From Amyelois transitella (lineage: Eukaryota > Arthropoda > Insecta > Lepidoptera > Pyralidae): a stretch of 64,000 nt of DNA. The stretch is from positions 3,299,001 through 3,363,000 of the forward strand of contig NC_083532.1 of the NCBI RefSeq assembly GCF_032362555.1. The letters run 5' to 3'. The notes below the pieces were generated by a model that saw only the letters and a program-made list of their open reading frames with translations, was not told the DNA's origin and ran no database searches. How positions within the stretch are numbered: position 1 is the first letter of the stretch; each line of letters opens with the position of its first letter. This document shows positions 1-10,088 of this stretch, piece by piece. Position numbers and translations under genes: made by a program.

Positions 1-1067
1 AGGCGATGGACAGAGGGGATGCCATCGCCCACAGTCAGCAGGTGATTCTCCCACGATTTGGCTGCGTGCTCATTCATGGCGTCCTTGACGTCTTCCACCA
101 GGCGATTGAGACGTGATTTTAAGAGGGGGCATCTCGTCCGCATCCATTGTCTTCGGACTGCGCGCTTCTCCTCCACCAGGTTTTTGAGAGCCGGCGGCAG
201 CGGATCGGGTTTCGCGCCGGCTGCGAGTTCTCTGGTGTTGGAGGTAAGGGCTTCCTGGATGCGGCTGGTCATATCGGAGGCTGCCTCCTCTACGTCTGCG
301 GCTGTTGCAATCGGCCTGGTGGGAAAGTCTTCTTGGAGGGCGTCCTGGAATGCCTCCCAATTTGTTTTGCGGCGGCATGTGGTCAGCGAGACCCTGACCG
401 GGGCACTGTCGACTAGGACGAGGACGGGCCGGTGGTCTGATGGCAGATCGGGGAGCACCGTCTGTTGTGGCGGTGCTGGGAGTCCTTTGTAGACCAACAC
501 ATCAAGGACATCGCAGCCGCCCTGTGTGTCATAGTGAGTGGGCTCTTCTGGGCCTGCGATGTCGTAATGGTGGTCTATGGCGTCCTGCAGGAGACGTCGT
601 CCTTCTGCGGTGTCCCTGGAGGAGTTCCAGTAGGTGTGCTTGGTGTTAAGGTCACCGGCCACGATGGTTGGAGACTCCGACCTCAGCAGCTTCCTAAGCT
701 CCGCAGGGTTGACCCTTGAGTTGGGCGGGGCGTAGGTGGCAAATAGTCGGAGCTCTAGACCGGCGACGCAGACCAGCACTCCAAGGGCGTAGAGGGACTG
801 AAACTCCTCGACGGGGATGAGCTGGTGGACGACGCTCCTTTTCACCAGCACAGCGAGTCCCCGATAAGCGGCTCCAGTGGTGGGTGTCGTCTCGTCCTTT
901 CTGTACGTGAAGTACCCCGGTACATTGAAGGGGTCGGTCCTGTTTAGATGGGTTTCGCTGACCAGCATGACGTCGACTTTTTGCTCGCGAAGGAAGTGAG
1001 CCACCAGTCTTTTCTTCCTCGCGAGCGTTGAGGCATTCCAGTGAACGATCCTCAGGGGAGCACTAAA
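1..1067 (-). CDS. ORF2 endonuclease/reverse transcriptase, N-terminal part
   Basis: The frame is open from the end of ORF1 to the window edge, about 350 codons. It begins with the AP-endonuclease signature LRIVHWNAST at about 1055. Other endonuclease motifs are LVSETHLN, the catalytic GDLNTKHTYWNS stretch, and PSDHRPVLV with the catalytic Asp-His pair. This enzyme nicks target DNA before target-primed reverse transcription. The reverse transcriptase lies outside the window. No ATG precedes the endonuclease in this frame, which is +1 relative to ORF1, so expression probably depends on frameshifting or reinitiation. The start given is only the approximate beginning of the useful frame. Confidence 0.88.
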
Positions 1068-3657
1068 TTTGAGGCCGTGCTTGCATCCCTCTGAGGATCT
1101 CCGCCATCTGCTGCATTTGTTGGCCCAGGAGGAGCAGCATGGTGGTGGTGTCCGTATTGTTGGGGCCGGGCAGTGGTGCAGGTGTGGGCTGCACCCGTTC
1201 TGGAACGTCGGTTGGTGGAGGTCGTGGGGGGGCTTCGGGCTTTCCCGCTGGTTGGGAGCCCTCGACGCCTGGCTTCTTCTTCGCGCCTCTCCTTCTCTTC
1301 TTCTTTCCGCCGGGGAGGGTGGCTCCTCTTTCTGCTGGCGGGTTGGCGGGAGCCATTAAGGTGGCGGGCGCCGTCTCCTCTACCATCGGCGCTGGCTCCG
1401 CCGCTGGCGTCGTACGGGCGACCGTTCCGGCACGCTTGTTCCGCGCCTCCCGCTTGAACACCGGGCACGCCGCGTTGTTTGCGGGGTGCGGGCCTCCGCA
1501 ATTGGCGCAGGTGGCCGGTACCTCAAGGGGGCGCGGGCAGTCGCTGGCGGCGTGCGGCTCCCCACAGCGCACGCACGCCTGTGGGCGGTGGCAGTTATGA
1601 CTGCTGTGCCGGAACAGCTGGCAGCGGTGACATTGTGCGGGGCCCTTCTTCCCCCTCCAAGCCTCAATCTTGATGCCCGGCATCAGGAGGAGCTCATCCA
1701 CTTGGTATACCTCCTGGAAACCCGAGGTCTTTTTGAGGAGGCCGTAGAATATGCACCCGGGGCGCCCTCCCCGGGCACGGATGTTCTTAATGAATTCCAC
1801 CTCGAAGCCCTTTTCGGTGAGGGCTTCCTTTACGGCGTCCTCGGGGGTCTCCAGGGGGAGGCCTCTTATCGCCACCTTGAGATTCCTCTCCGCCGGCAAA
1901 GAGTAGGAGAACCAGGATATACGCTGGTCTCGTTGCGCAATGTCGTCGAGGTATCTCTGGATGGTGCGGTACTCTGTGTCGTCCCTCGGCGAAAATCTGA
2001 CTCCTGCGCCGAAGGGGCGGGCTGACGGCGGGTGTCCCAGCTTAGTGGTGAGCTCCCTAAAGTGCACCATCCAATCAGGGAGCCTCTCCACTATGATGGG
2101 TGGATATTTCGTCCGGGAGGCCTGGGAGGGGGGCGCTGTTGTGTTAGCGCCATTGTTCCTCGAAGAGGCGGCAGCGGGTGCTGGAGCGGTGGTGCTGGGT
2201 GCTGTGGTGGTGGCGGCGGTCCTGGGCGCGCTTGTACTGGCAGCCGCGTAGGAGCGGCCCCGGACAGAGGGTGCAGTTGTCAGACCCCGCGCGGGGGGAG
2301 CCGCAGGCGGCGCGGTTGCCGGTAAAGAGGCGACCAGCCGCGGCTGTCCCCACGCGGAGGGAGCCGCAGGCGGCGCGGCGCGCAGGGCGGCCGGCGGCGC
2401 GGTGAACGGCGCGGTCGGCGGCGCGGCGCGCGCGGCGGACGGCGGTGCAGCGCGAGTGGCGGCCGGCGGCGCGGAGAGCGGCGCAGTCGGCGGCGCGGTG
2501 CGCGGACCGGCCAGCGGGACGGTGAGCGGCGCAGTCGGCGGCGCGGTGCGCGGACCGGCCGGCGGGGCGGTGAGCGGCGCGGCGAGCGGCGCGTTGAGCG
2601 GCGCGGTCGGCGGCGCGGCGGGCGACGCGGAGGCGGCCAGTCGCGGCGGAGCCCACGCGGGAATTGCCAGCGACGGCGCGGGGGCGGGGGAGCGGTTCGC
2701 CCTCAGACGCGGGTCACGGCTCCGCTGGGGTAACGGGATACCCGAGCGGGGGGGGGCGACAGGCGGAGTGGTGTCGCCCGCAGACGAACGCGGGGGCGCT
2801 TCGCGGGGGCGCGGTGGGGGGCTCGACGGCACGAGTGCCGGAGCCCGCCGCTCTTCGGTTATCTTGTCCGAGGGGTGCGGGGGGTGCGAGGGGTGCGGGG
2901 GGCTTGGGGTCCATGAGTGCGACCTCTTCCTAGGACGCTTCGCTGCAGGCGTCTCGCATTCCGGCCCTTCCTCGCGCTGTCGCTGACGCGGTGCTCGAAG
3001 AGAGGGGAGGGGGGCGGGTGTGGGGGGCATGGCTAGTCCCACCGACACCCGTCCCGCGCAGGCTTGCTTCAGTATCCCGACATCCTCGACGTCGGGGTGG
3101 CTTCCCGATTGTTCGGCGTCTCGCAGTCGGAAATATAGCGCCATCCAACTCTGAGCCGCCGCGCTAAGGAGGCCGCATTGTATTATGCTGTGGAGCGTGA
3201 TATAATCTCGCTCCACACCTGCCTTAGGCGACAGCTCGTCATCTCGAGGACGCCGCCTTTGTCCCATTTTACTCGCCGCCCAAAAGGCGACGGCGTGGTC
3301 TTCTGATGTTTCCGCCTCCGGAGTTTTGTAATCGTCTTGTGGCGAGTCCGGGCGGCTGGCTGCAGTTTCACAGGCGATGGCGGGGTGAGGTGAGGGGCGG
3401 CGGGAGCGCGCACCCTCTTCAGCTGGTTTTTGGGGCTCCATTTCGGAGCCCAAAGACGCGCGGGCGGGGAGTTGCCGTGCGCAGCCCGTCGGGCCGCGGG
3501 GCGAGCAGCCCCCCTCCCCCCTTCCCCGGTGAGACCCGCTGGTGGGAGGCCGGGTAGTGGGGGAAAGAGAAAACTCGCCTTCGCGGTCCGGGATTCTCTT
3601 GATTTGCGCGCGACTATCCCCGCCTACGCCTTTATGTTGGCGCAGGGGACTTGTCAT
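1063..3657 (-). CDS. ORF1 gag-like nucleocapsid protein of the Jockey-type LINE
   Basis: An 864-residue protein that should bind the element RNA and form the ribonucleoprotein. Roughly residues 590-665 form an RRM-like/PRE_C2HC-type region. Three CCHC knuckles follow at about residues 672-733: CHRCQLFRHSSHNC, CVRCGEPHAASDC and CANCGGPHPANNAAC. The third, with GGPHPAN, is typical of Jockey-clade gag proteins. Residues about 250-490 are very rich in Pro, Ala and Arg, with short repeated units of the APPTAPL type. The C-terminus is basic and Lys/Arg-rich. The start is a true ATG at 3657. The ORF ends where ORF2 begins, in the +1 frame. The N-terminal half is longer and lower in complexity than usual for this family. 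Confidence 0.9.
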   Translation of the reverse strand: MTSPLRQHKGVGGDSRAQIKRIPDREGEFSLSPTTRPPTSGSHRGRGEGGCSPRGPTGCARQLPARASLGSEMEPQKPAEEGARSRRPSPHPAIACETAASRPDSPQDDYKTPEAETSEDHAVAFWAASKMGQRRRPRDDELSPKAGVERDYITLHSIIQCGLLSAAAQSWMALYFRLRDAEQSGSHPDVEDVGILKQACAGRVSVGLAMPPTPAPLPSLRAPRQRQREEGPECETPAAKRPRKRSHSWTPSPPHPSHPPHPSDKITEERRAPALVPSSPPPRPREAPPRSSAGDTTPPVAPPRSGIPLPQRSRDPRLRANRSPAPAPSLAIPAWAPPRLAASASPAAPPTAPLNAPLAAPLTAPPAGPRTAPPTAPLTVPLAGPRTAPPTAPLSAPPAATRAAPPSAARAAPPTAPFTAPPAALRAAPPAAPSAWGQPRLVASLPATAPPAAPPARGLTTAPSVRGRSYAAASTSAPRTAATTTAPSTTAPAPAAASSRNNGANTTAPPSQASRTKYPPIIVERLPDWMVHFRELTTKLGHPPSARPFGAGVRFSPRDDTEYRTIQRYLDDIAQRDQRISWFSYSLPAERNLKVAIRGLPLETPEDAVKEALTEKGFEVEFIKNIRARGGRPGCIFYGLLKKTSGFQEVYQVDELLLMPGIKIEAWRGKKGPAQCHRCQLFRHSSHNCHRPQACVRCGEPHAASDCPRPLEVPATCANCGGPHPANNAACPVFKREARNKRAGTVARTTPAAEPAPMVEETAPATLMAPANPPAERGATLPGGKKKRRRGAKKKPGVEGSQPAGKPEAPPRPPPTDVPERVQPTPAPLPGPNNTDTTTMLLLLGQQMQQMAEILRGMQARPQI

Positions 3658-4949
3658 CCGAACTTTAAAATAAAGTTGGATGACACAGCACTAAAGCGCA
3701 AATTTTTCTTGAAGCGGGCTCGTACGCAGTTGAGATGTTGACACGACGGCAGCTGGCACGATCCCTCCATCCCTCCATCAGTTACAAAAATTGCCAAACA
3801 CTATATAAACATTACAAAAGCAACTATAGCGCGTTTTAATATGGAAGCACGCCATCTATTGTTAAAAATGGAGAACTAATCGGACAATGACTATGATTCG
3901 TTGCTCTTTGTAGACGGCGCTCGCTATACCTATTCACGCGGGCGAAACTGCGCTTTGAAATCCAGTTAACAGATTCAGATTTGTGCAGCCCAGGGTATGT
4001 TATAGCCACCCTACAAGTACATTATCTTTGCTATCCGTATCAGGGCAACATGTCGTATTAGCAGCGGGTCTGTGAGCATATTGCCTGTATCTGGGTTCAA
4101 ATCTCGCGTAACGAGAGCCGTATTGAATGTATGATTAAGTGATATGCAAAATGGTCGTTGTTATATGCGGTTTCAATGCTGGTCGGAATATATAGTGTGT
4201 TAGATGGTTCTCTACCTGTGATCGTAAACGTCGATCAAGGGATGGGCTTATAAAATTGGGATTCAATACTTAATTTCATACATACATATAATCACGTCTA
4301 TATCCCTTGCGGGGTAGACAGTGCCAACAGTCTTGAAAAGACTAGGCCAAGTTCAGCTGCTGTTTGACATATTGATAGGATTAAGATTCAAAGAGTATCA
4401 GATTGCTAGCCCATCGCCTAATTAAGCATACATTGTAGTGATTTTACACACAAAGTCACGTCTTTATCCTTTACGGGGTGAACAGTCTAGAAAAGACTGA
4501 AACGTTCAGCTGTATGGCATAGACCTAACTATACGTATGGTATAGTATATGGTATGGTATTACCAAATTTGGCGACTCTTCATTAGTTCATTAGTACGGT
4601 GTCATAATATGTTATGCTGATGACAGAGTCATCATGATATAGAGCTAACGATGTGTTGATGGATGCCTAGTCTTGTTAGAACTTTTATTTTTAAATCCCT
4701 CTACGATTTGCTGCTGCGCTCCCCCCCGGCGTCCCTCTTCACAGCCCTATATGACGTGCGCGTGCGCACCGGGCCTTCGCCTTTAGTCTACTTCATCGCT
4801 CACCGAGTTAAGTAGCTCGCTATCCTCTGGCTGCTTCTTGCTGGATCCCGTGTCTATAGTTAAACCCACGCCCTCTTAAATATTGTTAAACTAGTCCGCT
4901 AATAAAGGTTGTACTTATTAATAGATAAATAGAATAATAAATAAATACA

Positions 4950-5177
4950 TACGTTACAAAATACACAGATTAAGTTAGCCTCGAAGTATATAAGATACTA
5001 ACTTACCAACTCAACGATACTATATTTTATAATAAATACTTATATACATAAACATCCAAGACCCAGGCTAATCAGAAAAAGTTAAAAGTTATTTTCTCAT
5101 CATGTCCTGGCCGGGATTCGAACCCGGGACCTCCGGTGTCACAGACAAGCGTACTACCGCTGCGCCACCGAGTTATT
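4950..5177 (-). repeat. tRNA-headed SINE
   Basis: Read on the minus strand, the head has a box A-like TGGCGCAGCGGTAGTACGC and a box B-like GGGTTCGAATCCC, separated as in a tRNA gene. A body follows that is shared with other copies in the window, including a stretch matching GTATCGTTGAGTTAGTATC. It is not a functional tRNA: the fold is interrupted and the same body follows every head. Confidence 0.8.
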
Positions 5178-6099
5178 CTTTGAATCTTTTAATTATCTCT
5201 CATCTCTCTATTACCTGCAATTTTAACCTAAAGTAATATATTTTTAAGCCTTATCCTTGACCGACTTTAACGATAGGCGTAGAAAGAGATATAATTCTAA
5301 CACACCCCTTTTTTAGACACAATCTGAATTATAGCATTAAGCCAAACAGCTGAACGTGGCCTATCAGTCTTTTCAAGACTGTCGGCTCTGCCTACTTCGC
5401 AAGGGATATAGACGTGATTCTTCTTCCTCCTGGCTTTAGTCCCGGTTGCATCCTCACCACTCTGGAGAGGAGCCCGGGGTATGCCTTTGACCATGGACCC
5501 TGGATTGGGTGAGTCAGGTTTTTACACGAAGCGACTCCCGTCCGACCTCCGTAACTTTTACAGGGAAGCCTAACCCGTATTGGATCGATCATGGTTACAC
5601 ATTCAGTTGTCTGAATGTGCAGATTTCCTCACATATATATAGTCGTGATTATATGTATGTATGCACACACTTTTTTTTATTCCCTACGAGACCAGCATGC
5701 ATGTTTAACGAATAGTCTATGTATATATAATTTGTTTCCAAATTGAGTTTAAAGCCAGCGTTCAGCCAAAACCTAAACTTAGGTAATCTATCCCAGACTT
5801 AGTATTCATCTAGGTCATTTATTCTGGTCTAGGTGGAAAGCTCCAAACCGCATTGCTTTGATATTTATCTTTCTTTCCTAGAATAAACTGTGGTATAAAA
5901 AAATATTTATTTTATTCAATTAACTACGAAACTTCCCTGTGCGGTTTCCGGTACTTTATCTTTCTCATGGATGTTGTAAAGGGCGACTAAGGGATAAGCT
6001 TATAAACTTGGGATCTCTCTTATCAAGCAACCTGCCTTACGCCTGCAATGTTATTGTGAAAAAAAAAAAATCTTGTTTCAGATTTATTATAATGGGTGA

Positions 6100-6265
6100 T
6101 ATACATACATACATACATAAAATTTCATATATCTCTCATACATTTTTCCACTTGCCACGATCTCTGCATACTTCCTTCGCCTCATCCACATTCATAACTC
6201 TCTCCATGCAAGCTCGGCGGTTTCGGGTACTCTTGACCTGACCCTTTGCCAGGACATCAAATGGG
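6100..6265 (-). repeat. 3' tail of an RTE-like LINE
   Basis: On the minus strand it reads through the last codons of an RT C-terminus, with peptides such as RRACM and VDEAKE, into a stop and a (TATG)n tail. Similar 5'-truncated tails recur at least eight times in the window. Confidence 0.7.
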
Positions 6266-6403
6266 TGTTATATATCTTGTAATCACTCTATTTCCTATCA
6301 TGAAACTTATCGATCATTCTTCATTTTTCGTTGCGTGGTCTCCAATTGAGGATTTTTTGACCTCATCGGCCATCAGCCCGCATCAACCTCCGCGTTGCAT
6401 AAA

Positions 6404-6668
6404 TCTACGTCTATATCCCTTGCGGGGTAAACAGAGCCAACAGTATTGAAAAAACTGAATGGCCACGTTCAGCTATTTGGCTTAATGATAGAATTGAGAT
6501 TCAAATAGTGACAGGTTACTAGCCCATCGCCTAAAAAAAGAATCCCAAGTTTGTAAGCCAATTCCCTTAGTCGCCTTTTACGACATCCATGGGAAAGAGA
6601 TGAAGTGGTGCTATTATTTTTTGTATTGGTGCCGGGAACACACGGCACTGCCGGGAACCACACGACAC
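6404..6668 (-). repeat. Near full-length (TATG)-tailed SINE
   Basis: On the minus strand it runs from the conserved start GTGCCGTGTGGTTCCCGG-like sequence to the end TACCCCGCAAGGGATATAGA-like sequence. No tRNA-like boxes are evident at its 5' end. This is the commonest repeat family in the window, with about 45 full or partial copies. Confidence 0.75.
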
Positions 6669-6689
6669 CAATCTATGTATTTAAAAATT

Positions 6690-6775
6690 AAACAGATATC
6701 AAACGCGCTCGTAACGTACCTTTATTATATCTCGGACGTTTCAATTCGTGTTTCAGTGATCCGCGGTCACCGGGC
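6690..6775 (+). repeat. Repeat copy with a conserved potential peptide
   Basis: The segment from AAACGCGCTCGTAACGTACC to about 6775 resembles 40315-40410. Translated in one frame both give IKRARNVPL, followed by a Leu/Tyr-rich stretch and a DP-SP motif. It could be a fragment of a coding mobile element or just a non-coding MITE. I do not recognise it. Confidence 0.45.
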
Positions 6776-8631
6776 GTCTCACTCGCTCGTAGTTTTCAGG
6801 GAAAGGTCAACCAAACAAAGAAAATGTCTGACAACAAATCAAAGACAATCCAATGCTTTTAAACTAGTGATACACCAAGTTTCCCGCCGTTTTTGACGTT
6901 AGCCGGAAGACCACGCCCGCCATCTTGTTCTGCCGGAAGCAGCCATTTGGACGCAGCGTCGATTGCTTGTAGATATAAGAAACGTTAGAAAGGACTCATG
7001 AAAATGTTTAATTTTGTAATTTGACTCAAAACTCTTCAACTTATTGATCGTTATAAAATAAATTGCAAGATGTGTCGTATTGGACGACTATGGGATAGGC
7101 TAATAAACTTGGAATAACGCAAAGGACTAGCGACCTGTTACTATTATATTTGAATCTCAATTCTATGATTAAGCCATACAGCTGAATCCATATAATATCC
7201 CTTGCGGGGGCAAGGGATATCAACGTGAATGTGTTAATAACGTGTGTATGTGTTAATAAAATACACGTAGGTCATACCAGTTTAAAGAAATATAAGACTT
7301 AGCACATTTTTCAGAAAACGTTTGTTTTTTCTCATGACCCGACCGGGACTAACTCCTAACTCGGATCTTATGTCACAGACACACCAACCCTACCACTGCG
7401 TTGTGCCGTCACGCTACACGGGTCACGTCAAAACGCCACATAAAAATCCAAAATGTCAGTATTTTCAATTCGGCTTGTAGCAATTTGTAATGGACAGTCA
7501 GAAGAACATTACTAAACTATAAGAATTTTGCCATTTGGTTGCGGAACTCTAAAATTCTAACAGTACCTTACCTTATATTAGTACCTTTCCGTAGGTACCT
7601 TAATTTTTTTTAACCCAACTATATCTTTTAAAATTTGCCGTGTCTAAAACTTCTTACCCCACCATTTCGCTGTAGACACGTCTATCGGAAAAAGGCGTGG
7701 TTCGCTTTTACAATATTGCCAGCTGTCAGTTAGTTTTTGACGCGCCATCTCGGAAATAGGATCAAAGGGATAGGGATTCATCAGTTAATGAATTCATTAC
7801 GGATTTTAAAACAGATCATTTTTAGGTGCATTGGAAGAGAGACTGTGGTCGAATGGAAAATGTACCTGAATGAAAAAGCGTGATGCGCTGGTTTAAATCC
7901 TCCTTTTTCAATCATATCAGTACATTAGTTTGATTGCTAACATGCGCATTTTTTTTTAATTTTGATGACTTTAATTATATTTCAGAATGGGTAAGTTTAC
8001 CCTACAAAGGTCGTGAGGGTCAGAGTGAAGTCGCTTCGTGTAAAACCTTTGTACAAACCATTACTTCAGGTAAGATGCGCCGCGCCAGCTAATTACGCCA
8101 CACTGTTATAATTATTTGTATTTTAGCAAATCAGTTCAGAATCGGAATATTTAAATCTCTATCATTAAGCGAAACAGCTGAACGTGGCCTATAAGTATTT
8201 TCAAGACTGGCTCTGTCTATCCCGCAAGTTTGTATGTATGTAGTTCGGAATCGGTCATCAAGAGCACCGCACGTTCTCTCTATCATTCATTTAGACTAAG
8301 TCCTATTAAGTGTATCAAGATTTACAATCAAATATACTTTGATTTCCTACTTATCAAGTCTTTCCGTCTTTTCTATCATAATAGCCCGTAAAACCTGACT
8401 AACCCATTCAAGGTCGTCTAAAACACATGATATTTATAGCTTTCCCACTTCTTGAAATGTTCACGGAAATAAAAAAAAATAGGAAAATCTCTATCATCCC
8501 GGAAATGTCAAGAAATGTAACATATCCCGTGGGATTTGCGACACAGCTCCCGAACGAATCAAATAGCTTATACTTGCTTACATTCATATTTTTAGAAAGA
8601 TAGCAGGTAATCACATGACTGAAATACCATA

Positions 8632-8828
8632 TGTAGGATTGTATAATAATGTATGTGATATTTAATAAAAGATATTGTTCGCTCCAGAGTTTATTGTTTA
8701 AAAGCACAACTTAACATACGAGTTTAAAAGATACACGACCGTACAGTAAAATTAATAATTGGAACTAGCTAACTAACGCTGCGCGTCTGCCTAGGACGCT
8801 GCATCAGCTAAACGTTAGGGTCGCTACA
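8632..8828 (-). repeat. 3' LTR of the CsRn1-type element
   Basis: The 197-bp LTR starts TG and ends CA when read on either strand. It carries an AATAAA polyadenylation signal on the minus strand (complement of 8690-8695). The short reading frame that crosses it is not a gene. Confidence 0.95.
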
Positions 8829-8842
8829 ATCATCCCCCTCTT
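8829..8842 (-). other. Polypurine tract of the CsRn1-type element
   Basis: Immediately upstream of the 3' LTR the minus strand reads AAGAGGGGGATGAT, an all-purine run with only two T interruptions near the LTR. This is where plus-strand DNA synthesis should start. Confidence 0.8.
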
Positions 8843-9416
8843 AATAAAAAATAATTTCTGCTCGTTATTACAACAAATTTTAAATCTTCAATTCGAGTGC
8901 ATGAAGGCACACAAGAATGCGCTGACTAGACGTCTACGCCATATCGCAATAGCTAAGTATCATGTTACCGACTCTTTAAGTATGCAATACATCATTTGCT
9001 TTACATTCGTAATATTAATATACTTGTACATTGAATTAATATGTCATTTTACAAAAATATTAACTCTGATAGCTTAAACAAACATGGACTTAGTGTATTT
9101 TTACACTAATTACTTAATTAATTATATCATTTTACTTCTAGTGAAAAATAAAAGTACATTTCAGTATGATTTCTGATACATCAACATACCTAGATACAAA
9201 CCCTAAGTAAACATAATTATCAGCCCTACGACAAAAGGTGTCTTGGGTTCGGTAGCTATAGTTAATTAATAGTACCACTGACATTATGAGTTATTGGATC
9301 GAATCTGAACAACAATCCTAACAAGAATACAATAATAAAGATTGCGAACTCACTCTATGCTAATCATAAAACACATGATAAAATTGATTAGAAAAAGAAA
9401 AAAATGAAATTAAATA

Positions 9417-9722
9417 TTAACACTGACACTGACACGACTGTAATGTGCTTCCTTGTGGAGAAATAGTTTGAGATGATGTACCGGTGGGTCCCAAATTTAT
9501 GAGTTCCCTTTTTGCCCATCTCTTAACACTGGCACAACAAGTTCTTCCACATAAACATATGCATAAGACTACCAGTGCGACACAAAAAACGATTGTGACA
9601 ATTCCATAAGTTTCAAGTTTCTTTTCTATATCTCCCACTTGTTTTAGATTATTTGCTCCTTGTTGTGCTATTATAATCTCTTCGTTCTTTGTTTGATAAC
9701 TGCCCATTGTTATAATTGGCAT
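9417..9722 (-). CDS. Small single-pass membrane protein, third ORF of the CsRn1-type element
   Basis: A 101-residue ORF lies between the end of pol and the 3' LTR, where some retroelements carry env. A second ATG, six codons in (9707), gives MGSYQTK, which fits an N-myristoylation consensus (Gly2, Thr6, Lys7). Residues about 40-58 form one hydrophobic helix rich in Val, Ile, Leu and Cys. It is followed at once by Cys and basic residues (GRTCCASVKRWAKR) suited to palmitoylation and inner-leaflet contact. The C-terminus is polar and ends in CQCQC. It has no signal peptide or ectodomain like a normal Env. The layout is reminiscent of small fusion-associated transmembrane proteins, but that is inference from architecture only. 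The start is either 9722 or 9707. Confidence 0.7.
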   Translation of the reverse strand: MPIITMGSYQTKNEEIIIAQQGANNLKQVGDIEKKLETYGIVTIVFCVALVVLCICLCGRTCCASVKRWAKRELINLGPTGTSSQTISPQGSTLQSCQCQC

Positions 9723-10088
9723 AAGCTCGTACTAAAGGTACTTATATTTGAATAAAATTAAGTGTACAGTGTCACTGCTAGATGATTAAAATCTATACTA
9801 GTTTAATGTAACAGATAATTATTTTAATATATAAAACACGAACATGATAATTTTAAATCTTAGTTTTTAAACAAAATAAGAAATATGTAGTCTACATAAG
9901 CACTTTTCGTCACGTATGTACATTGTGCTAACAAATAAGTGCGTACATCCTTTTATATTTTTACCCTTGCGCATTAAAAAGGTAATGTTTTCTGTAACGG
10001 GGAAAATTATACAAAAATTTGACAATGTTAGGTACTTTGACTAACAAAATTTATAAGCATAAATATGAGCAATTATAATCCTTACCGG

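Larger units (their letters stand above)
1..3760 (-). mobile_element. Jockey-clade non-LTR retrotransposon, 5' part
   Basis: The element reads on the minus strand and leaves the window at position 1, so the reverse transcriptase and 3' tail are not visible. It holds a complete gag-like ORF1 and an overlapping ORF2 that begins with an AP endonuclease. The right boundary near 3760 is an estimate, placed where the GC-rich sequence gives way to AT-rich flank; no target-site duplication can be tested. Base composition is much more GC-rich than the surrounding DNA. No stop or frameshift is visible in either ORF, so the copy could be young. The Jockey assignment rests on three zinc knuckles preceded by a PRE_C2HC-like region. 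Confidence 0.88.
3761..8631. other. Intergenic stretch of repeats, no gene seen
   Basis: I see no convincing coding gene here. Fragments of the (TATG)-tailed SINE lie near 4278-4510 (-), 5305-5420 (+), 5935-6055 (+), 7075-7225 (+) and 8150-8245 (+). A tRNA-headed SINE and an RTE-like tail are listed separately. A different repeat lies at about 5418-5630, with related copies near 15870-16430 and 17400-17480. A degraded tRNA-like head is near 7330-7430 (-). The reading frames in this stretch are short and fall in these repeats. Confidence 0.7.

Noticed and set aside
2144..2986. Several long Ala/Gly/Arg-rich ORFs on both strands
   Set aside because: They are other-frame readings of the GC-rich Pro/Ala repeat region in the Jockey ORF1.
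8408..8707. 99-codon ORF across the 3' LTR
   Set aside because: It consists of LTR and flanking codons and starts with the same residues as the LTR-derived extension of gag.
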